A stretch of 64,000 bases of DNA, taken from the NCBI GenBank assembly GCA_963770485.1, contig CAVYPX010000014.1:186001-250000 (forward strand). Reading direction: 5' to 3'. Both the position numbers and the translations under genes were made by a program. The DNA is from CAVVEC01 sp963770485 (GTDB lineage Bacteria; Acidobacteriota; Terriglobia; Terriglobales; Acidobacteriaceae). Shown in pieces: positions 1 through 7,936 of this stretch. Numbering within the stretch: position 1 is the first letter of the stretch; each line of letters begins with the position of its first letter. The notes below the pieces were generated by a model that was given only the letters and a program-made list of their open reading frames with translations, was not told the origin of the DNA and made no database searches.

Positions 1-1
1 G

Positions 2-307
2 CTGCAGCCGCAATGCTGTCCCGGCAATCAGCATCGTGGGCGCGGCCTGCTGCGCACCGTGGAGACCGAGGCCATGATCGCCTTCCGCCGCAAGATGGCC
101 ACGCCCCAAGCGCAGCAACAGTATCGCCGCCGCAGCCGGGTGATCGAGTTCTGCCACGCCTGGATCAAAAGCAAACTGGGTCTGCGCCAGTTCCACCTGC
201 GCGGCCTGGCCAAGGTGCAGACCGAGATGCTCTGGGCCTGCCTCACTTACAACTTCCAACAATGGATTCGCTTACGCCGACTGCAGGCCGCATCCGCTAC
301 CGCCTAG
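2..307 (+). CDS. Transposase, C-terminal part (IS1182-like), cut by window edge
   Basis: The frame is open from the first bases of the window, so this is the end of a longer gene. About 101 residues are visible. They begin with a CCPGNQHRGR-type stretch and continue with a basic segment and the motif YRRRSRVIEFCHAWIKSK followed by a leucine-rich FHLRGLAKVQTEMLWA tail. This is the usual carboxy end of DDE transposases of the IS1182 type. The catalytic residues would lie outside the window. Nothing downstream to about 566 looks like a gene, and no clear terminal inverted repeat could be assigned because the left end is missing. Family assignment is from recall of the tail motifs; IS family is less certain than transposase identity. 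Confidence 0.75.
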   Translation: MQPQCCPGNQHRGRGLLRTVETEAMIAFRRKMATPQAQQQYRRRSRVIEFCHAWIKSKLGLRQFHLRGLAKVQTEMLWACLTYNFQQWIRLRRLQAASATA

Positions 308-566
308 CCAGGCCAACCCTGACATTCTCCAACGCCTCAGTCTCAACCATCCCCAATTGATCCCCGATGCAACCTCGTTCCGCAACCCGCCCCAACGACT
401 GCAGCAACAAGGTTTTTTCACAGCTTCAAAAAAGCCGCAAGGAGCGGGGCACCCAAAACCGGAGTTGTCATCTGCCAAGGTCCGGGCCACCCGCCCACAC
501 AAAGTACAGGGCGGGGGTGTTGAGGCTCCGCCCGAACACATTGCAATCCATCCGTTACTCACCCGC

Positions 567-2885
567 TTAGTCGGCGGTGACGAAAATCTTCCGCGCCTCC
601 GCGACCGAGCCGGACGGATCATGATTGTGGGAATAACCGTTTTGCGCATCCACGACCGCCAGCGCCGCGCTGTTCACAACGTCTTCAACCTCCGCACCAC
701 GCGGCAGCACGTAGACGGGTTTGCTCAGGCCCATCAGGATGGGTCCGATGGCTTCAGCCCCGCCCACGCGCATCAGCAGCTTGTACGCGATATTGGCGGA
801 ATGCAGGTCGGGGAAGATAAGCACATTGGCGCCGCCCTTGAGTCTGGAGAAGGGATAGTCCCGCTCCACGATCTCGGGGACGAGGGCCGTATCCGCCATC
901 ATCTCGCCGTCGACGATCAGCGAGGGATCGCGGTGTTTGACCAACTCGGTCGCCCGCCGCATCTTCTGGCATAGCGGGTGATTGGTGCTGCCGAAATTGG
1001 AGAATGACAACATAGCGATGCGGGGCACGACGTCGAAGCGCAGAGCCGCATCGGCGGCGCACAGGGCGATCTCGGCCAGGTCTTCGGCAGTGGGCTCGAT
1101 ATTCACAGTACAATCCGCGAGGAAGAGCATGTCGCCTCTTCGGGTCACCAACGCGTAGAGCCCGGAGACTTTGTGCACGCCCTCGCGCACCTTGATCACC
1201 TGGAGCGCCGGGCGGATGGTGTCTGGATAGTGCTGGCTAACCCCCGCGACCAGCGCGTCCGCGTCGCCCATGTGAACCATCAGGGAGCCAAAGATGTTGC
1301 GATTATCCACCAGTTCACGCGCCTCCGACAGAGTGATCCCGCGTCTTTGGCGAAGCCAGTAGAATTCCTGGATGTAGGCCTCGCGCCAGGCGGAGGTCCG
1401 GGGATCCACGATTTCCATACCGTTGAGCGCGATCCCGAGTTCGGCAGCCCGAGTGCGAATGCCATGATCGTTGCCCAGCAGAACTGGCAGAGCGATCTTT
1501 TCGTCCACAAGAATATGCGACGCGCGCAGGATTTTGTCATTTTCACCCTCGGGGAAAACTACCCGCTTGGGCTTGGCCTGCGCTTTGTGAATGACAATGC
1601 GCATTACTTCATGCGCCTTGCCCAGCAATTTCTCCAGCCGCTCGCGGTAGTCCGCGAGGTTCACGGGTTCCTGCGCCACGCCGGTCTCCATCGCGGCTCG
1701 CGCCACGGCCGAGGCTTCCCATACCAGCACGCGAGGGTCGAAAGGCTTGGGGATGATGTAGTTCGGCCCGAAGGCGAGCCGTTCGACGCCATAGGCACGA
1801 CAGACCGAGTCGGGTACGTCTTCTTTCGCGAGCGCCGCCAGCGCGTGCGTGGCCGCCAGTTTCATCTCTTCGTTAATGGCGGTAGCATGCACGTCGAGCG
1901 CTCCGCGGAAAATGAAGGGAAAGCCCAAAACGTTGTTGACCTGGTTGGGATAATCGGAGCGGCCGGTGGCCACGATGATATCTTCCCGCGCTGCGCGCGC
2001 CTCTTCGTAACCGATCTCCGGGTCGGGATTGGCCATGGCGAATACGACGGGCCGGGGCGCCATCGACTTCAGCATGGCGGAGGTAAACGCACCCTTCACC
2101 GAGCAGCCGACGAGAACGTCCGCGCCTTCGACGACTTCGGCCAGAGTGCGGAGTTTGCTTTCTTGCGCAAAACGCTGCTTGTAAGGATTCATTCCGTCGG
2201 CGCGGCCCTGGTAAATCAAACCCTTGGTATCGCAGAGGAAGACGTTGCTGCGCTTCACGCCTAACCGGACGTAGTGCTCGGCGCAAGCGATCCCGGAGGC
2301 GCCTGCTCCGTTGAAAACAACCTTCACCTTCGAGATGTCTTTGCCCACGACCTCCAGGGCATTGATCAGCGCCGCACCGGAGATGATGGCGGTACCGTGC
2401 TGATCATCGTGAAAGACCGGGATATGCATCGTCTTCTTTAAAGTTTCTTCAATGTAGAAGCATTCCGGCGCCTTGATGTCTTCCAGATTGATGCCGCCGA
2501 AGGTCGGCTCCAGCAACTGGCAGACCTTGATGACTTCGTCGGGATCGTGGCTGTTGACTTCAATGTCGAAGACATCGACATCGGCAAATCTTTTGAACAG
2601 CACGCCCTTGCCTTCCATCACCGGCTTGCCGGCTAAAGCGCCAATATCGCCGAGACCCAGCACCGCCGTGCCATTGCTGATGACCGCGACCAGGTTGCCA
2701 CGGGCGGTGTATTTGAAGGCGTCGTGCGGGTTTTTCTGGATCTCCAGACAGGGCTCGGCCACTCCCGGCGTGTAGGCCAGGCTCAAATCCCTTTGCGTAC
2801 GGCAGGGCTTGGTGGGTGTGACTTCGATTTTTCCCGGCCTTGTCCCCAGGTGATAATCGAGAGCTTCTTTTTTTGAAATTGCCAT
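567..2885 (-). CDS. maeB: NADP-dependent malic enzyme with C-terminal phosphotransacetylase-like domain
   Basis: 772 residues, the normal length of MaeB. Residues 1-430 are the malic enzyme part, with HDDQHGTA at 159-166 and the dinucleotide-binding NGAGASG at 192-198. From about residue 435 a phosphate acetyltransferase-like domain begins (KRVVFPEGENDKILRA). In characterised MaeB proteins this second domain is regulatory rather than catalytic. The enzyme decarboxylates malate to pyruvate with NADP reduction in the cytoplasm. The ATG has a good GAGGAG ribosome site 7 bases upstream. It is the last gene of a same-strand run after ornithine aminotransferase, so it may supply pyruvate and NADPH during amino-acid breakdown (inference). 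Confidence 0.95.
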   Translation of the reverse strand: MAISKKEALDYHLGTRPGKIEVTPTKPCRTQRDLSLAYTPGVAEPCLEIQKNPHDAFKYTARGNLVAVISNGTAVLGLGDIGALAGKPVMEGKGVLFKRFADVDVFDIEVNSHDPDEVIKVCQLLEPTFGGINLEDIKAPECFYIEETLKKTMHIPVFHDDQHGTAIISGAALINALEVVGKDISKVKVVFNGAGASGIACAEHYVRLGVKRSNVFLCDTKGLIYQGRADGMNPYKQRFAQESKLRTLAEVVEGADVLVGCSVKGAFTSAMLKSMAPRPVVFAMANPDPEIGYEEARAAREDIIVATGRSDYPNQVNNVLGFPFIFRGALDVHATAINEEMKLAATHALAALAKEDVPDSVCRAYGVERLAFGPNYIIPKPFDPRVLVWEASAVARAAMETGVAQEPVNLADYRERLEKLLGKAHEVMRIVIHKAQAKPKRVVFPEGENDKILRASHILVDEKIALPVLLGNDHGIRTRAAELGIALNGMEIVDPRTSAWREAYIQEFYWLRQRRGITLSEARELVDNRNIFGSLMVHMGDADALVAGVSQHYPDTIRPALQVIKVREGVHKVSGLYALVTRRGDMLFLADCTVNIEPTAEDLAEIALCAADAALRFDVVPRIAMLSFSNFGSTNHPLCQKMRRATELVKHRDPSLIVDGEMMADTALVPEIVERDYPFSRLKGGANVLIFPDLHSANIAYKLLMRVGGAEAIGPILMGLSKPVYVLPRGAEVEDVVNSAALAVVDAQNGYSHNHDPSGSVAEARKIFVTAD

Positions 2886-2960
2886 GATGAACTCCTCGTG
2901 ATGCTAAGTGCGTCAACTCTTCAATAATTCTTCGTCACAAATGTATAAATGTCTGCCCGC

Positions 2961-4175
2961 TCAGTGTTTCTCGATCACTTTCTTAATTCGCTCGAACGCC
3001 CAATCAATCTCCTCGCGGATGATGATGAGCGGCGGCGCGATCCGAATGACTTTGTCGTGGGTTTCTTTGCACAGAATCCCTTCCTGTTTCAGGGCCTCAC
3101 AGTACGGGCGCGCTGGGCTGTGCAGCTCAATTCCAATCCACAAGCCTTTGCCCCGCACCTCCTTTAGATCGGGAGTGTGCAGCGTCTGCAGCAGGGTGAG
3201 GAAGTACGCTCCTAACTCGGCGGAGCGTTCCACCAGCTTTTCTTCGACCAGGACGCGCAACGCGGTGCGGGCAATGGCGCAGCCCAGCGGATTGCCGCCG
3301 AATGTGCTGCCATGATCGCCGGGTTTGTACACGCTGAGAATGTCGCGTGAAGCCAATATGGCGGAGACGGGATAGAAGCCGCCCGCAAGCGCCTTGCCCA
3401 CGATCAGCACATCCGGGGTGATTCCCTCGTGCATGTAGGCGAAGAGTTTTCCCGTCCGCCCCAGGCCGGACTGGATCTCGTCGGTCATCAGCAGAACACG
3501 ATTTTGCCGGCAGATCTCCGCGGCCTCGCGGAGAAATCCCGCCGGCGGAAAGACGATCCCTGCCTCGCCCTGGATGGGCTCGATCAGGAAAGCGCAAGTG
3601 TTGGGCGTGATGGCTTGTCTGAGCGCTTCGGCATCGCCGAACGGAATCACCTTGAAGCCCGGGGTGAAGGGGCCGAAGCCGTCGCGATATTGTTCGTCGC
3701 TGGAAAAGCTCACAATGGTGACGGTACGGCCGTGAAAATTATTGGCGCAGACGATGATCTCGGCTTTGCCTTCCGGAATGCCCTTGATCTTATAGCCCCA
3801 CTTGCGGGCGGTCTTGACTGCGGTCTCGATCGCCTCAGCGCCGGTGTTCATGGGGAGGACCATCTCAAAGCCAGTCAGGTCATGGAGTTCCTTGCAGAGC
3901 AGCGGCAGTTGCTCGTTGCGGAATGCCCGTGACGTGAGCGTGACTTTGTGCCCCTGCTCCGCCATGGTTCGCAGAATTTCGGGATGACAGTGCCCCTGGT
4001 TAACGGCGGAGTAGGCGGCCAGACAGTCGAGGTAGCGTTTGCCGTCGACGTCATACACCCACACGCCTTCTGCGCGCTCGATTACCACATCGAGGGGATG
4101 GTAGATATGAGCTCCGTACTGGTTTTCGAGCTCAACAAAATGTTGGGTGCGCATGGATTCTTCAATGACTGGCAT
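2961..4175 (-). CDS. rocD: Ornithine aminotransferase
   Basis: 404 residues from ATG 4175, chosen because AAGGA lies 7 bases before it; a GTG 15 bases upstream is the longer alternative. It is a class III PLP aminotransferase that transfers the delta-amino group of ornithine to 2-oxoglutarate, giving glutamate semialdehyde. The family pattern is clear: NTGAEAIETAVKTARKWGY for cofactor binding, NNFHGRT, EPIQGEAG, TDEIQSGLGRTG and the PLP lysine (about 261) in VGKALAGG. Close relatives include acetylornithine aminotransferase, but the overall pattern is RocD-like. It follows a transcarbamylase and carbamate kinase, which suggests ornithine catabolism. Confidence 0.9.
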   Translation of the reverse strand: MPVIEESMRTQHFVELENQYGAHIYHPLDVVIERAEGVWVYDVDGKRYLDCLAAYSAVNQGHCHPEILRTMAEQGHKVTLTSRAFRNEQLPLLCKELHDLTGFEMVLPMNTGAEAIETAVKTARKWGYKIKGIPEGKAEIIVCANNFHGRTVTIVSFSSDEQYRDGFGPFTPGFKVIPFGDAEALRQAITPNTCAFLIEPIQGEAGIVFPPAGFLREAAEICRQNRVLLMTDEIQSGLGRTGKLFAYMHEGITPDVLIVGKALAGGFYPVSAILASRDILSVYKPGDHGSTFGGNPLGCAIARTALRVLVEEKLVERSAELGAYFLTLLQTLHTPDLKEVRGKGLWIGIELHSPARPYCEALKQEGILCKETHDKVIRIAPPLIIIREEIDWAFERIKKVIEKH

Positions 4176-4195
4176 ATATATTCCTTTCACAAACT

Positions 4196-4311
4196 AGTAG
4201 TCAGGAGTCAGTAGTCAGGAGTCAGGGAGTCAGTGGTCAGGAGTCAGCTCCAGCACGAATTGTTTCCTCTGCTTTTCCTGACTCCTCACTGCTGACTCCC
4301 GACTCCTGCTC
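4196..4311. repeat. Heptamer word-repeat palindrome between rocD and the pyrB-like gene
   Basis: The left arm repeats words of the type GGAGTCA/GTAGTCA and the right arm carries the complementary TGACTCC/CGACTCC words. About 30 non-repeated bases separate them. Transcribed from either strand this would fold into an imperfect hairpin. It fills almost the whole space between the rocD ribosome site and the stop codon of the upstream gene. Confidence 0.85.
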
Positions 4312-5297
4312 CTAATCAAGCAACATGGTTAACAACGCCATTCGCACGTACAGGCCGTTTCTGGCCTGACGAAAATAAAGTGCTCTCGGATCATCATCCA
4401 CCGATTTGTCCAGCTCGACCGTCCGCGGCAGGGGATGAAGAATCAGCGCTTCGGGCTTCATGCGCCGCACCACCGCCGAGTCGATGGCATAGCGCTTCAG
4501 GCCGCTCATATCGCGTACCCGCTCCGGCCGGATTCGCGTCTGGTAAACCACATCCACTTCGCCGATCACCCGGTCAATGTCGGACTCCAGTTCGTAGCGC
4601 ACGCCGTGTTCATCGAGATATTCCAGAATGTCGGGCTTCATCTGAAGCTCCGGCGGACTGACGAAGAACATTTTCACCCGGTCGAACTTCGCCAGCAGAT
4701 AGACCAGCGATCGCGCTGTCCGCCCTTTATCCAATTCGCCGATAATGGCCACGCTAAGACCGTCGAGCGGCCGCTCCCGATAAACCGTATACAGATCGAG
4801 CAAAGCCTGCGTCGGATGTTGCCCGCCATTGCCGTCGCCCGCGTTGATCACCGGCACCGGCGACACCAGCGCTGCGCGCCGCGCCCCATCCGGCTCGTGA
4901 TGCCGGATCACGATCACATCGGAATATCCTCCGATAATCCGAATGGAATCTTCTACCTGCTCGCCCTCAACTTCGGAAGAAAACACACGCGCCTGTTCGG
5001 TGGACAGGACCTCTGCCTCCCAGCCGGTGCATGGCTGCCTCAAACGAGAAATCGGGTGCGGGTGGACGGCGAGTAGAAGAGCGTCGCCATGATCCGGTTC
5101 TGGTAGTCGAGCGAGCCGCCCCGCGCCACCACACGCTCCATGCCCCGCGAGCGGTCGAACAACTCCATGAGCAAGGGTACGGTGAACTGCTGCGACTCAA
5201 TCACGTGCTGCAATCGCATATCTCGTGCCGGCACTGATTCTAAATCGTGCGCCTGGGTGGATCTGTCGGGCGTAACAATCGGTTCTGGCACAGTCAT
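4312..5297 (-). pseudogene. Aspartate carbamoyltransferase-like protein, two frameshifts, altered active site
   Basis: The product is split over three frames. Residues from ATG 5297 reach YSPSTRTRF (carbamoyl-phosphate motif). A single extra base in the AAA at 5049-5051 shifts to a frame giving SFEAAMHRLGG. Another extra base at 5010-5011 shifts to the frame that continues to the stop at 4312. Removing both bases restores a continuous ATCase fold with NAGDG, HPTQALLDLYT, KGRTARSL and HPLPR. Against the E. coli enzyme, the catalytic loop lysine 84 is Glu (codon 4966-4968, SSEVEGE) and glutamine 231 is Arg (TRIRPER). It may be a sequencing problem, a decaying gene, or a divergent transcarbamylase. 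The start overlaps the carbamate kinase stop by ATGA, so the two are translationally coupled. A canonical PyrB role is doubtful, so no symbol is given. Confidence 0.8.
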
Positions 5298-6289
5298 CTC
5301 CCTCCCTCTGGAAGTTCGAGCTGGACATCTAACCCAGCGTTTTCGCCGACATGGCCGGGAAAAACATGTGTTCCCGCCGACCCCGCGACCGCCTTGCGCA
5401 AGTCGTTACAGGAAGTGATAACGGCTTCCTTCCCGCCATGGTTCAAGAACCGCAACACGGACTCGATTTTGGGGCCCATGTTTCCTGGAGGAAAGTGGCC
5501 GGCTCGCGTGTACCCCTGCAACTCTGCGGCGCTGACCTGCAGGATTGGACGTTGCGTGAGTTTCTTGTAGTCCAGATAGACGTAATCCGTGTCAGTGGAA
5601 ATCACAAACAAGTCTACGCCGAGGCGCGAGGCCAGCAAGGCGGACGCGCGGTCCTTATCAATCACGGCCTCAACCCCTCGCAATTCGCCATCTTTCCAAG
5701 CTACCGGAATTCCTCCCCCACCGCAGGCAATCACCAGTACGCCGTGCTCGGCCAGGTTTTGAATGACCTCGAACTCCACGATCTCAATCGGCTCAGGGGA
5801 GGGAACCACGCGCCGATAGCCCCGAGCCGCGTCCTCGACGATTTCCCATCCGAATTGGCGCTTGCGCTCCTCGGCGTCGGTGCGCGAATAGAACGGCCCA
5901 ATCGGCTTGTTCGGGCGCTTCATGGCCGGATCGTCGAGTGAAACCACGCTCTGCGTCAGAACTGTAACAACCGGCACATGCAGACCCGCACGCTCCAACT
6001 CGCTTTTCAACGACTGCTGCAGCAGATATCCGATCTCGCCCTGGGTGGAAGCATCACACACATCCAGTGTATGCCCAGGGACTTGGCTCGCTGCCCGTTC
6101 CGAGCGCAGCAGCGCTGCCCCAACCTGCGGCCCGTTGCCATGGGTGAGAACGATCCGGTAACCGGCACGAATAAGGCCGATAATCTCCGCCGCCGTACGC
6201 CGGGCGTTCCCCAATTGCTCCGCGACAGTCCCCTTCTCCCCGGCGCGAATCAGGGAGTTCCCGCCAACGGCAAGTAGCATGGTCTTCAT
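5294..6289 (-). CDS. arcC: Carbamate kinase
   Basis: About 331 residues from ATG 6289. TTG 6295 and ATG 6280 are also possible because no ribosome site is visible in the repeat-rich leader. It begins with AVGGNSL, then LTHGNGPQVG, the typical amino-acid-kinase substrate motifs, and later CGGGGIPV and DKDRASALLA. The family interconverts carbamoyl phosphate plus ADP with carbamate plus ATP, usually run toward ATP. Length is normal (about 310-330). It is followed with ATGA overlap by the aspartate-carbamoyltransferase-like gene and preceded, beyond a repeat element, by ornithine carbamoyltransferase. This makes a carbamoyl-phosphate-centred cluster. No arginine deiminase is seen. Confidence 0.93.
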   Translation of the reverse strand: MKTMLLAVGGNSLIRAGEKGTVAEQLGNARRTAAEIIGLIRAGYRIVLTHGNGPQVGAALLRSERAASQVPGHTLDVCDASTQGEIGYLLQQSLKSELERAGLHVPVVTVLTQSVVSLDDPAMKRPNKPIGPFYSRTDAEERKRQFGWEIVEDAARGYRRVVPSPEPIEIVEFEVIQNLAEHGVLVIACGGGGIPVAWKDGELRGVEAVIDKDRASALLASRLGVDLFVISTDTDYVYLDYKKLTQRPILQVSAAELQGYTRAGHFPPGNMGPKIESVLRFLNHGGKEAVITSCNDLRKAVAGSAGTHVFPGHVGENAGLDVQLELPEGGR

Positions 6290-6295
6290 AAACAA

Positions 6296-6340
6296 GTAGT
6301 CAGTAGTCAGGAGTCAGGGGTCGGGAGTCAGTAGTCAGAA
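6296..6340. repeat. Heptamer word-repeat arm (3' of the four-helix-bundle gene)
   Basis: Direct words of the type AGTAGTC and AGGAGTC. The orientation is opposite to the long array at 6704-6962, so the two arms flank the four-helix-bundle gene as an inverted pair. The stretch also overlaps the last codons of that gene and forms the leader of carbamate kinase. Confidence 0.8.
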
Positions 6341-6703
6341 CTCGACGAAGACGACTTAGACCAGACCCGCAGACCGTTCAGCATCCGGCCAATCTCACTT
6401 GATTGTGACAGCAACGCCAACGCTGCGTTGTTTGGCAAATAGTCAAGATTGCGCGCGATTTCCAGTTGCGTTTCTACTTCTGTCAGTGAGCCCCGCTGCC
6501 TGGCCAATAAAATGGTGGAACTCCTTTCGCGAATTCCTGCCATGGCCTTCTGCCAAGTTGCTGGGCACGGAAACCGCTGCGCGCCGTAGCTGGGACGTTA
6601 GCCCATACATCTCGTCTTTAGGAAAATCCCGCGTAGCCCGGTATATTTCCGTCACGAGGCTCATTGCCTTTTGCCACACAAGCAAATCGCGATGCCCCTT
6701 CAT
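6328..6703 (-). pseudogene. Four-helix-bundle protein (23S rRNA intervening-sequence protein family), one frameshift
   Basis: The first frame from ATG 6703 gives DLLVWQKAMSLVTEIYRAT, FPKDEMYGLTSQLRRAAVSVPSNLAEG and GRNSRKEFHHF, the hallmark sequence of the S23/four-helix-bundle family. One extra base near 6496 breaks the frame. In the neighbouring frame the expected continuation, RGSLTEVETQLEIARNL, runs to a stop at 6328, for about 124 residues when repaired. The role of these proteins is mostly unknown; relatives occur inside rRNA intervening sequences and as accessory proteins of diversity-generating retroelements. Here it sits between inverted heptamer arrays and splits the carbamoyl cluster, which suggests insertion. 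Confidence 0.85.
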
Positions 6704-6962
6704 ACTCCGACCCCCGACCCCTCACTACTGGCCCCTGACCCCTGGCCCCTGACCCCTGGCCCCTGACCCCTGGCCCCTGACTCCTGACTCCTGACTCCTG
6801 ACCCCTGACCCCTGGCCCCTGACTCCTGGCCCCTGGCCCCTGGCCCCTGGCCCCTGACCCCTGACCCCTGGCCCCTGGCCCCTGACTCCTGACCCCTGGC
6901 TCCTGACTTCTGGCCCCTGACTCCTGACCCCTGACTCCTGACCCCTGACTTCTGACTACTCC
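6704..6962. repeat. Long array of degenerate 7-bp repeats
   Basis: About 37 tandem heptamers drawn from a small vocabulary: TGACTCC, TGACCCC, TGGCCCC and a few TGACTTC/TGGCTCC variants. Period is exactly 7 over most of the length. The array starts at the initiator region of the four-helix-bundle gene and ends three bases before the argF stop codon. Because 7 is not a multiple of 3 the array stays open in some frames and encodes low-complexity peptides, which are not counted as genes. Confidence 0.95.
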
Positions 6963-6964
6963 CC

Positions 6965-7936
6965 TCACACACGCACCAACTCTTGCAGCTCCACTAGCCC
7001 GGGCAGTTTGACGAACTCGCCCTTCATCAGTTCCAGCATGATCGCCTTTTGCACATGCAACCGGTTCTCCGCCTGTTGAAATACCAGTGAGCGTGGTGAA
7101 TCGATCACTTCCTTCGTGACTTCGTCGCCCCGGTGCGCGGGCAAACAGTGCAAAAAGATGGCGTCCCGCTTGGCGCGCCGGAACAGCGGAGCGTTGACCT
7201 GATAGGGGCGGAACAGCTTGCTTCGCCTTTCCGTCTCGGCTTCCTGACCCATGCTGGCCCAGACGTCGGTGTAGACGACGTCCGCCTCCGAAACCGCCTC
7301 ATTCGGGTTGTTTGTTACGGTGCAAGATCCGCCCGTTTCTTTGCCTCGCTGCGACGCCCACTGAACCGCCTCCGCCTTCGGTTCGTAGCCCGGAGGGGTC
7401 GCCACCCAGACGTGCGCACCAAGCTGGGCGCCGGCAAACATCAGCGAGTGCGCCACGTTGTTGCCATCGCCCACATATGCGATCTTCAGTCCCTCCAGAT
7501 TGCCCTTCGCCTCCCAAATGGTGAGGTAATCGGCCATCGCTTGACAGGGATGGCTGTAGTCGGTGAGCCCGTTGATGACCGGAATACTGGCATACTGCGC
7601 CATCTGCTCGACGATTTCGTGGGCAAACGTTCGGATCATGATGCCCTGCACCATGCGTTCCAGGTTCTTGGCCACGTCATGCACAGACTCGCGCTTGCCT
7701 AGGCTGATCTCGGCAGGCGAAAGGTAAACCGAGAAACCACCCAGTTGCTGAATGCCCACGTCGAAACTCACTCGAGTACGCAGCGACGGCTTTTCGAATA
7801 TCAGCGCCAGCGTCTTGCGTTTGAGAGCCTCGCCGTAGGTTGTGGGATGGGTTTTGATCTGCCGTCCAAGAATCAGCAGGTAGAGGATCTCCGACGGCGA
7901 AAAATCTTTGATTGAGAGAAAATCCTTTCCGTTCAT
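6965..7936 (-). CDS. argF: Ornithine carbamoyltransferase
   Basis: 323 residues. The carbamoyl-phosphate motif is SLRTR (51-55), followed by HPCQ (129-132), the ornithine-binding DVWASMGQE (from 224) and HCLPAHRG (263-270). These residues mark ornithine rather than aspartate specificity. It converts ornithine plus carbamoyl phosphate to citrulline, or the reverse when coupled to carbamate kinase. Its ATG overlaps the stop of the upstream COG2403 gene by four bases (ATGA), so the two are probably co-translated. The presence of carbamate kinase downstream argues for the catabolic direction, but an anabolic arginine role cannot be excluded from this window. Confidence 0.95.
   Translation of the reverse strand: MNGKDFLSIKDFSPSEILYLLILGRQIKTHPTTYGEALKRKTLALIFEKPSLRTRVSFDVGIQQLGGFSVYLSPAEISLGKRESVHDVAKNLERMVQGIMIRTFAHEIVEQMAQYASIPVINGLTDYSHPCQAMADYLTIWEAKGNLEGLKIAYVGDGNNVAHSLMFAGAQLGAHVWVATPPGYEPKAEAVQWASQRGKETGGSCTVTNNPNEAVSEADVVYTDVWASMGQEAETERRSKLFRPYQVNAPLFRRAKRDAIFLHCLPAHRGDEVTKEVIDSPRSLVFQQAENRLHVQKAIMLELMKGEFVKLPGLVELQELVRV

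Noticed and set aside
1..307. Complete insertion sequence
   Set aside because: Only the 3' end of a transposase is inside the window; the terminal repeats cannot be matched.
1173..2264. 363-codon plus-strand open frame
   Set aside because: Antisense to maeB, histidine/arginine-rich composition typical of a shadow frame.
5040..5060. Programmed +1 frameshift in the transcarbamylase
   Set aside because: The slip site (GTTTGA) is not a known slippery sequence with a Shine-Dalgarno stimulator, and a second shift 40 bases later would also be needed.
6704..6962. CRISPR array
   Set aside because: Repeat unit is only 7 bases and there are no unique spacers or cas genes.
6618..6972. Minus-strand open frames encoding GVRGQGSGARGQ-type peptides
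   Set aside because: They are direct translations of the 7-bp array, in more than one frame at once, with no other protein feature.
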